Shown piece after piece: positions 1-8,765 of a stretch of 64,000 nt of DNA. The position numbers and the translations under genes were made by a program. The notes below the pieces were generated by a model. It was not told the DNA's origin, did not search any database, and was given only the letters and a program-made list of their open reading frames with translations. The stretch lies in contig NZ_NIRR01000001.1 in the NCBI RefSeq assembly GCF_002204745.1, forward strand, positions 62,001 through 126,000. Reading direction: 5' to 3'. The first letter of the stretch is position 1. Each line of letters starts with the position of its first letter. Origin of the DNA: Hymenobacter amundsenii (lineage in GTDB: Bacteria; Bacteroidota; Bacteroidia; Cytophagales; Hymenobacteraceae).

Positions 1-349
1 GCGGCGTCACGTCCTTGATGGTCGTTACTTCAATCCCCACATTACCCAGCGTCCGGATGGCTGACTCACGGCCAGCACCTGGGCCCTTTACGAATACTTC
101 AGCCTTGCGCATACCCAGGTCGTGGGCTACTTTGCCAGCATCGGTCATCGCCATCTGGGCAGCGTAAGGGGTGTTCTTCTTCGAGCCCCGGAATCCCATT
201 TTACCAGCAGATGCCCAAGAAATTACTTGGCCATTGTTGTTGGTGATGGAAATGATGATGTTGTTGAAGGAGGCTTTGATGTGTACCTGGCCTACGGGTT
301 CAACAACGACAACGCGCTTCTTGGCTTTGTCTTTTCTTTTTTGTGCCAT
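1..349 (-). CDS. rpsK: 30S ribosomal protein S11 (partial)
   Basis: S11 sits on the platform of the small subunit near the mRNA exit and Shine-Dalgarno helix. The visible 116 residues begin [20 protein letters not shown] and contain the family core ([49 protein letters not shown]). The gene runs off the left edge, so the conserved C-terminal tail is missing. The start is the ATG complementary to 347-349. It follows rpsM in the alpha-type end of the ribosomal cluster; rpsD, rpoA and rplQ are expected beyond the edge (inference). Confidence 0.97.
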   Translation of the reverse strand, partial: MAQKRKDKAKKRVVVVEPVGQVHIKASFNNIIISITNNNGQVISWASAGKMGFRGSKKNTPYAAQMAMTDAGKVAHDLGMRKAEVFVKGPGAGRESAIRTLGNVGIEVTTIKDVTP

Positions 350-473
350 TTGGTTATCGCAAAAATGAAACGAAAGTTGTTAGGTTGAATTATGAAGGTA
401 GGCAGCCAAGCAACAGGTGCTAGTCAGCTTGATTCACGCTTTGCAGCTATTAACTCAACCTGATTTTCGTTAA

Positions 474-851
474 TTACTTAGTGGCTTTTTTCTTACCGGC
501 AACGGTCTTACGCTTGCCCTTACGGGTACGCGAGTTGTTCTTGGTGCGCTGACCACGAACGGGGAGACCTTTACGGTGACGCAGACCTCGGTAGCAACCG
601 ATGTCCATGAGACGTTTGATGTTAAGCTGCACTTCGGAGCGCAGCACACCTTCGGTCTTGTATTCGGCCGCAATTACGCTCCGAATTTCGCCGGCTTCCT
701 CTTCTGTCCAGTCCTTCACTTTCTTATTCAGGTCAACACCTGCTTTCGAAAGAATTTGCTGGGCCGAAGCGCGACCGATGCCGAAAATGTACGTCAGCGA
801 TATTTCGCCGCGTTTGTTATCTGGGATGTCTACCCCTGCAATACGAGCCAT
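474..851 (-). CDS. rpsM: 30S ribosomal protein S13
   Basis: S13 lies in the head of the small subunit and contacts S19, L5 and the P-site tRNA. The 125-residue protein starts [19 protein letters not shown], has the GIG helix-hairpin-helix near residue 25 ([12 protein letters not shown]), and ends in the basic tail [20 protein letters not shown]. Length and motifs are normal. It lies between rpmJ and rpsK, separated from rpmJ by a 122-base spacer that holds an inverted repeat. Confidence 0.98.
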   Translation of the reverse strand: MARIAGVDIPDNKRGEISLTYIFGIGRASAQQILSKAGVDLNKKVKDWTEEEAGEIRSVIAAEYKTEGVLRSEVQLNIKRLMDIGCYRGLRHRKGLPVRGQRTKNNSRTRKGKRKTVAGKKKATK

Positions 852-878
852 GTGGTGAGTTTGGGTTGTTGGCGAGTT

Positions 879-962
879 AGGGTCTTGGGGCTTGGCCTAG
901 CTTCATGCTCAGTCAGAGGACGGTCAGAACCTAAACCAAGTTCCGGTGTCCCGAAGACCCCA
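879..962. repeat. Intergenic imperfect inverted repeat, GGTCTT type
   Basis: The rpsM-rpmJ spacer contains TTAGGGTCTTGGGGCTTGG (877-895), which pairs imperfectly with 936-962 (complement GGGTCTTCGGGA...AACTTGG). The same word, TTAGGGTCTT, recurs in the next spacer at 1099-1205. No T-tract follows, so it is not an obvious intrinsic terminator. Confidence 0.6.
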
Positions 963-973
963 ATTTCCAATAA

Positions 974-1090
974 TTACCCCTGACGCTGCTTATAGCGAGG
1001 GTTCTTTTTGTTGATGACGTAGAGTTTGCCTTTGCGACGGATGATTTTGCAATCGGCGCTACGCTTCTTGACGGACGTTTTTACTTTCAT
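974..1090 (-). CDS. rpmJ: 50S ribosomal protein L36, zinc-free form
   Basis: This is a 38-residue protein starting [20 protein letters not shown] and ending [13 protein letters not shown]36 is the smallest protein of the large subunit and sits near the peptidyl transferase region. Zinc-binding L36 has a C-C-C-H set. Here only Cys14 remains, with Ser at position 11, Lys at about 27 and Tyr at 33, so this is the zinc-independent (C-minus) type. The usual infA-rpmJ-rpsM-rpsK order is kept. Confidence 0.95.
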   Translation of the reverse strand: MKVKTSVKKRSADCKIIRRKGKLYVINKKNPRYKQRQG

Positions 1091-1098
1091 GATGTGAA

Positions 1099-1205
1099 GG
1101 TCTTAGAACTTGGGAACTTAGGGTCTTAGTGGGGAGTCGAAGTCTGAATAGAAATTGGTACCTAAACGGTAACCAAATGCTGAGACCCCAAGCTCCTAAG
1201 ACCCA
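1099..1205. repeat. Intergenic imperfect inverted repeat, GGTCTTAG type
   Basis: It fills the infA-rpmJ spacer. The left arm has GGTCTTAGAACTTGGG and then GGGTCTTAG. The complement of the right arm reads GGTCTTAGGAGCTTGG then GGTCTCAG. The right arm ends directly at the infA stop codon (1206-1208). It is built from the same words as the 879-962 repeat. Confidence 0.65.
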
Positions 1206-1424
1206 CTACTTGTAACGGTACACAATCCGTCCCTTCGACAAATCGTAAGGAGACATTTCGAGTTTTACCTTATCTCCCGGCAGAATTTTGATGTAGTGCA
1301 TCCGCATTTTACCCGAAATATGGGCAATCAATTGGTGACCGTTTTCCAGCTCCACGCGGAACATGGCGTTGGATAAGGCTTCCAGGATGGTACCGTCCTG
1401 CTCAATGGAAGTTTGTTTGGCCAT
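1206..1424 (-). CDS. infA: Translation initiation factor IF-1
   Basis: IF-1 occupies the A site of the 30S subunit during initiation. The protein has 72 residues, the normal length, starts [20 protein letters not shown], and is a single S1-type OB fold ([40 protein letters not shown], ending GRIVYRYK). It follows map by 4 bases, so the two are presumably cotranscribed. Confidence 0.98.
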   Translation of the reverse strand: MAKQTSIEQDGTILEALSNAMFRVELENGHQLIAHISGKMRMHYIKILPGDKVKLEMSPYDLSKGRIVYRYK

Positions 1425-1428
1425 AAGG

Positions 1429-2199
1429 CTACTGTAAGGCTTTTTCTATGTAATCAAAGGAGGTAAGAATTTCCGCCTTGTCTTTACGAACAACAATAGT
1501 GTGCTCAAAGTGCGCGGAAGGTTTGCGGTCCTTGGTTCGGATAGTCCAACCATCCTTCTCCTGAATCACACTCTTCGTTCCCAAATTCACCATTGGCTCG
1601 ATGGCCAGCGTGAGTCCGGTTTGCAACTTCAGGCCCGATCCACGCTTACCGTAGTTCGGAACTTCAGGCCGCTCGTGCAGCTTCTGGCCGATACCATGGC
1701 CAACCAACTCCCGGACAACCCCGTATCCTTGCTTCTCAACATGGTTCTGGATTGCGTAGCTTACATCGCCCATTCGGTTGCCCGCTACCGCCTGCTCGAT
1801 GCCGAGATAAAGCGACTTTTTGGTTTCTGCCAGCAACTGAAGTACCTCTGGTGCCACTTCCCCTATTGGGTAAGTATAAGCACTGTCGGCATGGTAGCCA
1901 TTAAGCATCACCCCACAGTCAACCGAAACGATGTCGCCGCTTTCCAGGGCGTAATCACTCGGAAAACCATGCACCACAACTGAATTAAGTGAGATGCAGA
2001 GGCTATATTCGAAGCCATTGTACCCTTTGAAAGAAGGCTGTCCGCCATGATCCCGGATGAATTCCTCGGCCCGCTGATCCAGCGCCCGGGTGGTAATTCC
2101 TTCCCGAATCATTTTGGCTACTTCGCCGTGAGCCTGAGCTAGTACATTCGCACTAGCCTTCATCATATCAATCTCTTCCTCAGTTTTGTAAAAGATCAT
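1429..2199 (-). CDS. map: Methionine aminopeptidase, type I
   Basis: It removes the N-terminal methionine from nascent proteins. The 256 residues form a pita-bread fold. All five metal ligands can be seen: Asp in SVDCGV, Asp in YHADSAYTY, His in [13 protein letters not shown], Glu in AIEPMVN and Glu in FEHTIVV. There is no N-terminal zinc-finger extension, so it is the short bacterial form. It sits between secY and infA, the common bacterial position, with 5 bases to secY. Confidence 0.98.
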   Translation of the reverse strand: MIFYKTEEEIDMMKASANVLAQAHGEVAKMIREGITTRALDQRAEEFIRDHGGQPSFKGYNGFEYSLCISLNSVVVHGFPSDYALESGDIVSVDCGVMLNGYHADSAYTYPIGEVAPEVLQLLAETKKSLYLGIEQAVAGNRMGDVSYAIQNHVEKQGYGVVRELVGHGIGQKLHERPEVPNYGKRGSGLKLQTGLTLAIEPMVNLGTKSVIQEKDGWTIRTKDRKPSAHFEHTIVVRKDKAEILTSFDYIEKALQ

Positions 2200-2204
2200 C
2201 TCTA

Positions 2205-3518
2205 TTACGAAGCGAGAGCAATATTCTGTGAACGGCCCCGGGTTTTATTCGTCTTCATCATGCGGTCATAATCGCGCATAAGCAAATAGCTTTTCACTTG
2301 GTTCATAGTATCAAGTACAACTCCCACCATAATGATGAGCGACGTACCACCATAGAACTGAGCGAATGGCCGGGTAACTCCAGCAACAGTAGCCAAGGCG
2401 GGCAGAATGGCAATAATAGCCAATGCTACGGCACCAGGCAACGTAATGCGAGTCAGCACCTCATCAATGAATTCTGACGTATCACGACCAGGCTTTACAC
2501 CGGGAATAAACCCGCCGCTCCGTTTCAGGTCATCCGCAATTTGGTTGGGGTTGACACTGATAGCGGTGTAGAAATACGTGAAGATCACAATGAGCAGACC
2601 GAATACCACGTTGTAGACCCAATGGTTAGGCTGGAACCAAGTACCGATCAGCGTCGCCGCCTCACTATTCTTATTCCAAGCCGAAGCCGCAATAGCCGGC
2701 ACGAACATCAACGACTGGGCAAAAATGATCGGCATAACGCCGGCCGCATTCACTTTCATCGGGATATACTGGCGCTGGGAGCTGAGCGACGCGGCCCCAC
2801 CAATCTGTTTGGCATACTGTACCGGAATCTGCCGCACGGCTTGCGTGAGGATGATAACGGCCATTACAACCACGAACAACACCGCCATTTCGATTAGGAA
2901 AATCAACGAACCGCGCATAGTACGGGCTGTAGCTTCCCCAATCAAAGCGCCAGGCAGACGCGATACAATCCCAATCATGATCAGCATGGAGATACCATTA
3001 CCAATACCTTTGTCGGTGATTTTCTCGCCCAGCCACATGCAAAACAGGGTACCTGCTGTTACAATGATGGCCGTCGACACTGTGAAGAACACCCCAGGGT
3101 TGATAATAGCCTCAGCGTTGATTGTGGCAATGAAGCCTACTGACTGCAACGCCACGATTGGAATCGTTAGGATGCGAGTGTACTGACTGATCTTCTTGCG
3201 GCCGGACTCTCCCTCCTTCTGTAGCTTCTGGAAGTATGGCACCGCGATGGTCAGCAGCTGCAGTACGATAGAAGCTGAGATATAAGGCATGATGCCCAAC
3301 GCGAAGATGGACGCGTGACTGAATGCCCCGCCCAGCAGCGTGTCAAGAATACCCAGCACGCCAGTAGCGCCCTGCTTGAGCCGGGTAGGATCAACGCCAG
3401 GTAGTACTACGTAGGAGCCAAGCCGATAAATGGCAATGAAAAAAAGCGTATTGAAGATCCGCGAACGCAGATCTTCAATTGCAAAAACATTCTTTATCTG
3501 GTCGATAAGTTTTTTCAT
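2205..3518 (-). CDS. secY: Preprotein translocase subunit SecY
   Basis: SecY is the channel subunit of the SecYEG translocon in the inner membrane. The protein has 437 residues and starts MKKLIDQIKNVFAIEDLRSR. About ten membrane helices alternate with loops. Family motifs include the plug/TM2 region after GAFSHASIFALGIMPYISAS, and GIGNGISMLI. The cytosolic loop carries SGGFIPGVKPG. It is the membrane-protein gene of the spc-type cluster, 14 bases after rplO. Confidence 0.98.
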   Translation of the reverse strand: MKKLIDQIKNVFAIEDLRSRIFNTLFFIAIYRLGSYVVLPGVDPTRLKQGATGVLGILDTLLGGAFSHASIFALGIMPYISASIVLQLLTIAVPYFQKLQKEGESGRKKISQYTRILTIPIVALQSVGFIATINAEAIINPGVFFTVSTAIIVTAGTLFCMWLGEKITDKGIGNGISMLIMIGIVSRLPGALIGEATARTMRGSLIFLIEMAVLFVVVMAVIILTQAVRQIPVQYAKQIGGAASLSSQRQYIPMKVNAAGVMPIIFAQSLMFVPAIAASAWNKNSEAATLIGTWFQPNHWVYNVVFGLLIVIFTYFYTAISVNPNQIADDLKRSGGFIPGVKPGRDTSEFIDEVLTRITLPGAVALAIIAILPALATVAGVTRPFAQFYGGTSLIIMVGVVLDTMNQVKSYLLMRDYDRMMKTNKTRGRSQNIALAS

Positions 3519-3532
3519 TGCTACGTCGATGC

Positions 3533-3979
3533 TTACAGCGTCACGGCTTTGCCACCTGCCTTCTCAATGGCTTCAACAGCCGATTTGGAGAAAGCATGCG
3601 CATGTACTTCCAGTGCCTTGGTGATTTCACCACGACCCAGAACTTTGATTTTGGCAGTCTTCGAAGCCAGACCGGCCGTCACGAAGAAGGCAGCGTCCAG
3701 CGTAGTGGTCGAGCCATTCTCAGTTAGAGCAGCCAGCACGTCAAGGTTGACAGCTTTGTACTCTATACGGTTGATGTTCTTAAAGCCAAATTTAGGCACT
3801 CGGCGCTGCAAAGGCATCTGACCGCCTTCGAAGCCCGACTTCTTGGAGTAACCCGAGCGGGACTTGGCACCTTTGTGACCGCGCGTCGATGTGCCGCCGC
3901 GGCCGGAACCCGTACCACGACCGATTCGCTTGATGTTGCGAGTCGAGCCAATGGCGGGTTGGAGATTGCTGAGATTCAT
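3533..3979 (-). CDS. rplO: 50S ribosomal protein L15
   Basis: L15 is a late-assembly protein of the large subunit. The 148 residues start MNLSNLQPAIGSTRNIKRIG. The N-terminal half is rich in Gly and Arg (GRGTGSGRGGTSTRGHKGAK) and threads into 23S rRNA, while the C-terminal half is globular (LGRGEITKALEVHAHAFSKS). Length is normal. It lies between rpmD and secY. Confidence 0.98.
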   Translation of the reverse strand: MNLSNLQPAIGSTRNIKRIGRGTGSGRGGTSTRGHKGAKSRSGYSKKSGFEGGQMPLQRRVPKFGFKNINRIEYKAVNLDVLAALTENGSTTTLDAAFFVTAGLASKTAKIKVLGRGEITKALEVHAHAFSKSAVEAIEKAGGKAVTL

Positions 3980-3992
3980 GTTCGGGAGATTC

Positions 3993-4172
3993 CTAGAGTT
4001 CGGTTACTTCCAATAAGTGCTGAACGGCTTTGATCATGCCAGACAACTCGGGCGTGTTTTCCACGATCCGGGTGCTGTTCATTTTGCCGAGGCCAAGGGC
4101 CTGCACAGTGCGCTTCTGCCGCTGGGGGCGGTCGATAGTGCTTTTTACGAGTTTGATTTGGATCTGCGCCAT
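3993..4172 (-). CDS. rpmD: 50S ribosomal protein L30
   Basis: This is a 59-residue protein starting MAQIQIKLVKSTIDRPQRQK, with the L30 signature TVQALGLGKMNSTR and ending HLLEVTEL. The start is the ATG complementary to 4170-4172 and the stop is TAG at 3993-3995. It is placed between rpsE and rplO, as in the spc operon, with a 6-base gap to rpsE. Confidence 0.96.
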   Translation of the reverse strand: MAQIQIKLVKSTIDRPQRQKRTVQALGLGKMNSTRIVENTPELSGMIKAVQHLLEVTEL

Positions 4173-4178
4173 CGTCTC

Positions 4179-4781
4179 TTAACCGTTAAAAACTTGAGCG
4201 AGGGTAATGCCACGAGCTTGTGCAATCTGCAACGGGTCGCGCATTTTCAGCAGGGCATCGAAGGTAGCCTTCACCACGTTGTGGGGGTTCGACGAGCCTT
4301 TCGACTTAGCGAGTACATCCTTGATACCAGCGCTTTCGAACACGGCACGCATTGCGCCGCCTGCAATTACACCCGTACCAGCAGCAGCCGGCTGAACCAG
4401 CACGAAACCACCCGAGTACTTGCCTTCCATTACGTGAGGAACGGTGTGCTTATACAGCGGCACCTTCACCAGGTTCTTCTTCGCGTCGTCAATGCCTTTG
4501 GCAATGGCGTCGGTTACTTCGTTGGCCTTGCCGAGGCCGTAGCCTACAGTGCCGTTGCCGTCACCTACCACTACAATGGCCGAGAAGCTGAAGCGGCGAC
4601 CACCCTTTACCACTTTGGCAACGCGGTTGATAGCTACTACTTTCTCTTTCAGATCGGAATCGCCGGTGCGCGAATCGTTATTGCGGTCGTTGCCGCCCTT
4701 ACGGTCATTGCCACCACCACGACGGTCGTTGCCGCCGCGGTCGTTACCGCCAGCGCGGGGGCCGTTGTTAAATTCTGCCAT
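4179..4781 (-). CDS. rpsE: 30S ribosomal protein S5 with GGNDR-rich N-terminal extension
   Basis: S5, with S3 and S4, forms the mRNA entry tunnel and its helicase. The 200-residue protein has a normal core ([60 protein letters not shown]). Residues 1-41 are an added, glycine/asparagine/arginine-rich stretch: [20 protein letters not shown], then [11 protein letters not shown]. The same GGNDRG word occurs in the C-terminal tail of S3 in this cluster. Family proteins usually have only a short N-terminal tail before the core. Confidence 0.97.
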   Translation of the reverse strand: MAEFNNGPRAGGNDRGGNDRRGGGNDRKGGNDRNNDSRTGDSDLKEKVVAINRVAKVVKGGRRFSFSAIVVVGDGNGTVGYGLGKANEVTDAIAKGIDDAKKNLVKVPLYKHTVPHVMEGKYSGGFVLVQPAAAGTGVIAGGAMRAVFESAGIKDVLAKSKGSSNPHNVVKATFDALLKMRDPLQIAQARGITLAQVFNG

Positions 4782-4790
4782 GATGATAGA

Positions 4791-5141
4791 TTAGAAATTG
4801 AGGCCGCCTTCGCGGGCTCCTTCTGCCAATGATTTTACGCGGCCGTGGTAGAGGTAACCGGAACGGTCAAATACCACTTTCGAAATTCCTTTTCCAGTAG
4901 CACGGGCGGCAAGCTCTTTGCCGACTGCGGCGGCGAGGGCGACTCCGTTGCCCCCTTCCACCGAAACGTGCTTCGAGGAAGCAGACGCCAGGGTATTGCC
5001 AGTAGTGTCGTCAATAATCTGGGCATAAATACCCGTATTGCTGCGGAACACCGACAAACGCGGACGCTCGGACGTGCCAGCCACCTTAGTGCGGATGATG
5101 CGCTGGATCCGTTTTCTTCTAGTTGCTTTATCGAAAGCCAT
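4791..5141 (-). CDS. rplR: 50S ribosomal protein L18
   Basis: L18 binds 5S rRNA together with L5. The 116-residue protein starts [20 protein letters not shown] and has the family segments [20 protein letters not shown] and the C-terminal [20 protein letters not shown] with a final GLNF. Normal length. It is between rplF and rpsE with short spacers (9 bases each side). Confidence 0.98.
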   Translation of the reverse strand: MAFDKATRRKRIQRIIRTKVAGTSERPRLSVFRSNTGIYAQIIDDTTGNTLASASSKHVSVEGGNGVALAAAVGKELAARATGKGISKVVFDRSGYLYHGRVKSLAEGAREGGLNF

Positions 5142-5150
5142 GGTGCGTTA

Positions 5151-5705
5151 TTATTTCGAAGCCGTTTTACCAGCCTTACGACGAATCTGCTCACCCACGA
5201 AACGCACGCCTTTGCCTTTGTAGGGCTCAACTTTACGCAACGAGCGAATCTTTGCTGCTACCTGGCCCAGCAACTGCTTATCGATGCTGGTGAGGGTAAC
5301 GATGGGGTTTTTACCTTTTTCGGTCACGGCCGTAGCCGTTACTTCGGCTGGCAGAGCCAAGAAGATATTGTGCGAGTAGCCTAACGCCAGTTCCAGCGTA
5401 GTGCCAGCCATAGCGGCTTTGTAACCTACACCTACCAGCTCAAGCTTCTCTTCGAGGCCGTTGCTCACACCGTTCACGGCGTTGTTGAGCAGCGAACGGT
5501 AGAGACCGTGCATGGCCTTATGGCGCTTCTGCTCCGTGGGGCGGGTTACAACCAACTGGCCGTCCTCAGTAGCCACGGCGATGTCGCGGTCTACGGGAAC
5601 CACCAGGGTGCCTTTTGGGCCCTTCACGGTTACGTTGTTGTCGTTGCTCACTTCAATCTGCACGTTGTCGGGCAGATTGATGGGCAGTTTACCAATGCGT
5701 GACAT
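5151..5705 (-). CDS. rplF: 50S ribosomal protein L6
   Basis: L6 lies near the factor-binding site beside the sarcin-ricin loop. The 184 residues start MSRIGKLPINLPDNVQIEVS, form two repeated alpha/beta domains, and contain the signature EPYKGKGVRFVGEQIRRKAG near the C-terminus. It lies 20 bases after rpsH. Confidence 0.98.
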   Translation of the reverse strand: MSRIGKLPINLPDNVQIEVSNDNNVTVKGPKGTLVVPVDRDIAVATEDGQLVVTRPTEQKRHKAMHGLYRSLLNNAVNGVSNGLEEKLELVGVGYKAAMAGTTLELALGYSHNIFLALPAEVTATAVTEKGKNPIVTLTSIDKQLLGQVAAKIRSLRKVEPYKGKGVRFVGEQIRRKAGKTASK

Positions 5706-5725
5706 AGTTTCTGTTTCCTTTCAGA

Positions 5726-6124
5726 TTAGTAAACGTAGCACAGCACCTCGCCGCCCACGTTCTCGGCCTTCGCCTCTTTCTCCGTCATCACGCCCTTCGA
5801 CGTGGAGAGAATAGCAATACCGAGGCCGCTGAGTACGCGGGGCATGTTGCCTACGTGTGCATACTGGCGCAAACCAGGCGAGCTCACGCGCTGCAATTTC
5901 GTGATAGCCGGCACCTTCGTGGTGGGGTTGTATTTGAGAGCGATTTTGATCGTTCCCTGCACGGCGGCATCATCAAACCGGTAACTCTGAATGTAGCCCT
6001 TCTTGTAGAGCACCTTCGTAATCTCCTTTTTGATGTTGCTGGCCGGAATTTCCACCACCCGGTGGTTTGCCTTAATGGCATTGCGTACCCGGGTCAGGTA
6101 GTCGGCAATTGGATCTGTGTTCAT
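5726..6124 (-). CDS. rpsH: 30S ribosomal protein S8
   Basis: S8 binds the central domain of 16S rRNA and in E. coli represses its own operon. The 132-residue protein starts MNTDPIADYLTRVRNAIKAN and has the C-terminal signature GIAILSTSKGVMTEKEAKAE then NVGGEVLCYVY. Upstream lies an unusual 198-base gap to rpsN with a promoter-like site and a hairpin, so rpsH may open its own transcript. Confidence 0.98.
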   Translation of the reverse strand: MNTDPIADYLTRVRNAIKANHRVVEIPASNIKKEITKVLYKKGYIQSYRFDDAAVQGTIKIALKYNPTTKVPAITKLQRVSSPGLRQYAHVGNMPRVLSGLGIAILSTSKGVMTEKEAKAENVGGEVLCYVY

Positions 6125-6162
6125 TCGATTGTGAAAAGGCAGCGCCCATTTTTAGGGAGCCG

Positions 6163-6210
6163 CAAAGATATGAAAATTTCGCCGGCCCGGAAAGGGTCAG
6201 CGAAATTTTC
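6163..6210 (-). promoter_or_regulatory. Promoter-like site and hairpin in the rpsN-rpsH gap
   Basis: On the minus strand TATCTTTG (6163-6170) matches the Bacteroidota -7 element TAnnTTTG, with CTTT (6191-6194) 20 bases upstream as a weak -33 element. An 11-bp perfect hairpin (GAAAATTTCGC at 6172-6182 with GCGAAATTTTC at 6200-6210) lies over the spacer. The rest of the gap (6211-6322) shows nothing recognisable. Reading: an internal promoter, possibly with a termination or regulatory hairpin (inference). Confidence 0.55.
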
Positions 6211-6322
6211 GGTTAAGACTACTCGGCTCGGCTTATAAAGGCTCGGCCAATGGTTTCTTTCGGCAACCTGCCAAATATTCTTGCCCTACAGGAAACCCTG
6301 CTTCAGCAATCGTACAGTGGTA

Positions 6323-6592
6323 TTACCAGCTGGACTTGGTTACGCCGGGAATTTTGCCGGCGAGAGCCATTTCGCGGAAGCGTACCCGGCTGATGCCGAA
6401 CTTACGCATGTAACCACGAGGACGACCGTCGATTTTGTCGCGGTTGTGCAGACGCACGGGCGACGCATTGCGCGGCAGTTTGTCCAAGCCTTCGTAGTCG
6501 CCAGCCTCTTTTAGAGCCTTGCGCTTCTCGGCGTAGCGGGCAACGGTAGCGATACGCTTCCGTTCCCGTGCTTTCATGCTTTCCTTAGCCAT
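6323..6592 (-). CDS. rpsN: 30S ribosomal protein S14, zinc-free form
   Basis: S14 is in the head of the small subunit. The 89 residues start [20 protein letters not shown] and end [17 protein letters not shown], with the signature [20 protein letters not shown]. There is no CxxC...CxxC zinc ribbon, so this is the long zinc-independent type. Its start overlaps the 3' end of rplE by 8 bases, which suggests translational coupling. Confidence 0.98.
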   Translation of the reverse strand: MAKESMKARERKRIATVARYAEKRKALKEAGDYEGLDKLPRNASPVRLHNRDKIDGRPRGYMRKFGISRVRFREMALAGKIPGVTKSSW

Positions 6593-7145
6593 TGTTTTCT
6601 TTCTTAGCGTTGGCGAATGGCATTCCGAAGGCCTTGAGCAGCTCGTAGCTTTGCTCGTCGTTTTCGGCCGTCGTCACGATAGTGATGTCCATGCCGGCAA
6701 TCGACTTGATTTTGTCAATCGAAATTTCCGGGAAGATGATTTGCTCTTTCACACCCAAGGTATAGTTACCCCGGCCGTCGAAGCCTTTGTCGTTGATTCC
6801 TTTGAAGTCACGTACCCGGGGCAGCGCCACAGTCAGCAAACGGTCGAGGAATTCGTACATCTGCTCACCACGCAGCGTCACACGGGCGCCAATTGGCATG
6901 CCCTCACGCAGCTTAAAGTTCGATACCGAACGCTTGGCGATGGTAGGAACAGCTTTTTGACCAGTGATGATCGTGAGCTCATCCACGCCGTTGTCGACCA
7001 ATTTCTTGTCGGCTACGGCGGCACCGATGCCGCGGTTGATGCAGATTTTGCTGATGCGCGGTACCTGCATGATGCTCTTGAACTGGAATTTCTCCTGGAG
7101 CGCGGGTACTACTTCTTTGTTGTATTTCTCTTTCAGTCGGGCCAT
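6585..7145 (-). CDS. rplE: 50S ribosomal protein L5
   Basis: L5 binds 5S rRNA in the central protuberance and touches P-site tRNA. The 186-residue protein starts [20 protein letters not shown] and carries [40 protein letters not shown] and [20 protein letters not shown]. Normal length. It overlaps rpsN. Confidence 0.98.
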   Translation of the reverse strand: MARLKEKYNKEVVPALQEKFQFKSIMQVPRISKICINRGIGAAVADKKLVDNGVDELTIITGQKAVPTIAKRSVSNFKLREGMPIGARVTLRGEQMYEFLDRLLTVALPRVRDFKGINDKGFDGRGNYTLGVKEQIIFPEISIDKIKSIAGMDITIVTTAENDEQSYELLKAFGMPFANAKKENNG

Positions 7146-7157
7146 GATCGGGAGCGG

Positions 7158-7418
7158 TTAGGCGTTGGCCGAGTCCACGCGCTTCACGTTGCTCACGTGA
7201 ATCGGGGCCTCGATCTTAGTGATGCCGCCCTGGGGATTCTTCGCACTAGGTTTGTTGTGCTTGGTTGCCAGGTTAAGGCCTTCCACGATAACACGCTGGG
7301 TCGAACGGTTGACCGACTTGATAGTGCCGGTTTTACCTTTCTCGTCGCCGGAAATCACCAGAACGGTGTCACCAGTTTTCACGTGCAGTTTCGTAGGCGT
7401 TGCTTTTTTCGTTGCCAT
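7158..7418 (-). CDS. rplX: 50S ribosomal protein L24
   Basis: L24 starts assembly of the large subunit and ends up near the exit tunnel. The 86-residue protein starts MATKKATPTKLHVKTGDTVL and has the KOW motif around residues 15-35 (VISGDEKGKTGTIKSVNRST). The tail HVSNVKRVDSANA is slightly shorter than in many L24 proteins. Gap of 2 bases to rplN. Confidence 0.98.
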   Translation of the reverse strand: MATKKATPTKLHVKTGDTVLVISGDEKGKTGTIKSVNRSTQRVIVEGLNLATKHNKPSAKNPQGGITKIEAPIHVSNVKRVDSANA

Positions 7419-7420
7419 GC

Positions 7421-7789
7421 TTAGAGAACTTCAGGGGCTAGCGAAACGATCTTCATGAACTGGCGCTCACGTAGCTCGCGGGCTACAGGGCCGAAGATGC
7501 GGGTACCGCGGGGCTCGTCGTTATTGTTGAGCAGTACGGCGGCGTTATCGTCGAAGCGAATATAGGAACCGTCCTTGCGGCGTACTTCCTTCTTCGTGCG
7601 AACAACAACAGCACGGGAAACCGTACCTTTTTTAGCGTTGCCAGATCCGATAGCCGATTTGATGGCTACTACGATCTTGTCGCCAACACTAGCGTATTTT
7701 TTGCCCGTGCCACCGAGGACACGAATGCAAAGAACTTCTTTGGCGCCGCTGTTATCAGCGACGGTCAGACGGGATTCTTGCTGTATCAT
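7421..7789 (-). CDS. rplN: 50S ribosomal protein L14
   Basis: L14 forms an intersubunit bridge and the docking site of the silencing factor RsfS. The 122-residue protein starts [20 protein letters not shown] and has the L14 core [20 protein letters not shown] and [20 protein letters not shown]. Length is the usual 122. It is one base from rpsQ. Confidence 0.98.
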   Translation of the reverse strand: MIQQESRLTVADNSGAKEVLCIRVLGGTGKKYASVGDKIVVAIKSAIGSGNAKKGTVSRAVVVRTKKEVRRKDGSYIRFDDNAAVLLNNNDEPRGTRIFGPVARELRERQFMKIVSLAPEVL

Positions 7790-7790
7790 C

Positions 7791-8084
7791 TTACTTGGCG
7801 CGTTCTATGATTTCTACCAATCTCCACCGCTTGCTCTTGCTAAGCGGACGGGTGCCCATGATGCGCACCGTGTCGCCTTCGCCGCACTCGTTGTTCTCGT
7901 CGTGGGCCATGAACTTGGTCGACTTGGTAACGAACTTGCCGTAGATCGGGTGCTTCATCTTGCTCTCGACCATCACCGTGATGGACTTGTCCATCTTGGA
8001 GGAGGTTACGCGGCCGATGATTTCTTTGCGCAGGTTCCGCTCAGTGGTAGCGGCAGTGCCCTGCTGTTCTTCGTTGTTTGCCAT
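7791..8084 (-). CDS. rpsQ: 30S ribosomal protein S17
   Basis: S17 is a primary 16S rRNA-binding OB-fold protein. The 97-residue protein has its core from about residue 17 ([20 protein letters not shown]) through [20 protein letters not shown]. About 16 polar N-terminal residues ([16 protein letters not shown]) extend beyond the usual start. It is 2 bases after rpmC. Confidence 0.98.
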   Translation of the reverse strand: MANNEEQQGTAATTERNLRKEIIGRVTSSKMDKSITVMVESKMKHPIYGKFVTKSTKFMAHDENNECGEGDTVRIMGTRPLSKSKRWRLVEIIERAK

Positions 8085-8086
8085 CG

Positions 8087-8299
8087 TTAGTTAGCAGTGT
8101 TTGTAGCCTGCTCATTCTCGCGACGCTTCAACTCAGTCAGCAGACGGGCGACGTTTTTGCGGGCTTGCTTCAGACGGAGCGGATTTTCCAGCGGCGAGAT
8201 GGCATGCGCAAAGCGCATGGTCTGGCCCGAGGTCTGCTCGGTCTTCAATTGATTTTTGAGGTCCTCTAGCGAGAGGTTACGGATTTCGGTGTTCTTCAT
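8087..8299 (-). CDS. rpmC: 50S ribosomal protein L29
   Basis: L29 sits at the tunnel exit and contacts signal recognition particle and trigger factor. The 70 residues start [20 protein letters not shown] and form two helices, with the family segment [20 protein letters not shown] and then [13 protein letters not shown]. One base separates it from rplP. Confidence 0.98.
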   Translation of the reverse strand: MKNTEIRNLSLEDLKNQLKTEQTSGQTMRFAHAISPLENPLRLKQARKNVARLLTELKRRENEQATNTAN

Positions 8300-8300
8300 C

Positions 8301-8726
8301 TTACTTGTTATCTACGTAGTCACGACGAACAACAAACGACGTCCGTACCGGCAGTTTCTGAGCAGCCAGACGCAGCGACTCTTGAGCTACTTCCAGCGTT
8401 ACCCCGTCCGATTCGAACATGATAGTGCCAGGCTTCACACAGGCCACCCAATACTCGGGCGAACCCTTACCCTTACCCATCCGCACTTCAGCAGGCTTCT
8501 TGGTAATAGGCTTATCAGGGAAAATGCGGATCCAAACTTGACCTTCGCGCTTCATGGCGCGGGTCATGGCAATACGAGCAGCCTCAATCTGGCGAGCCGT
8601 AATCCACGCTTGTTCCAGCGACTTGATAGCAAATGAACCGAAGTCGATGGAGCTGCCGCGATGGGCTAAGCCATGTATGCGACCCTTTTGCATCTTGCGA
8701 TACTTGGTCCTTTTCGGTTGTAACAT
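8301..8726 (-). CDS. rplP: 50S ribosomal protein L16
   Basis: L16 organises the A-site side of the peptidyl transferase centre. The 141 residues start [20 protein letters not shown] and include [20 protein letters not shown] followed by [20 protein letters not shown], both family signatures. The segment around the latter contains the Arg modified by hydroxylase in some bacteria. Confidence 0.98.
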   Translation of the reverse strand: MLQPKRTKYRKMQKGRIHGLAHRGSSIDFGSFAIKSLEQAWITARQIEAARIAMTRAMKREGQVWIRIFPDKPITKKPAEVRMGKGKGSPEYWVACVKPGTIMFESDGVTLEVAQESLRLAAQKLPVRTSFVVRRDYVDNK

Positions 8727-8765
8727 GAGTGATACTGTCTTAAAATTCGAGAGAAAGGGAGAGGA

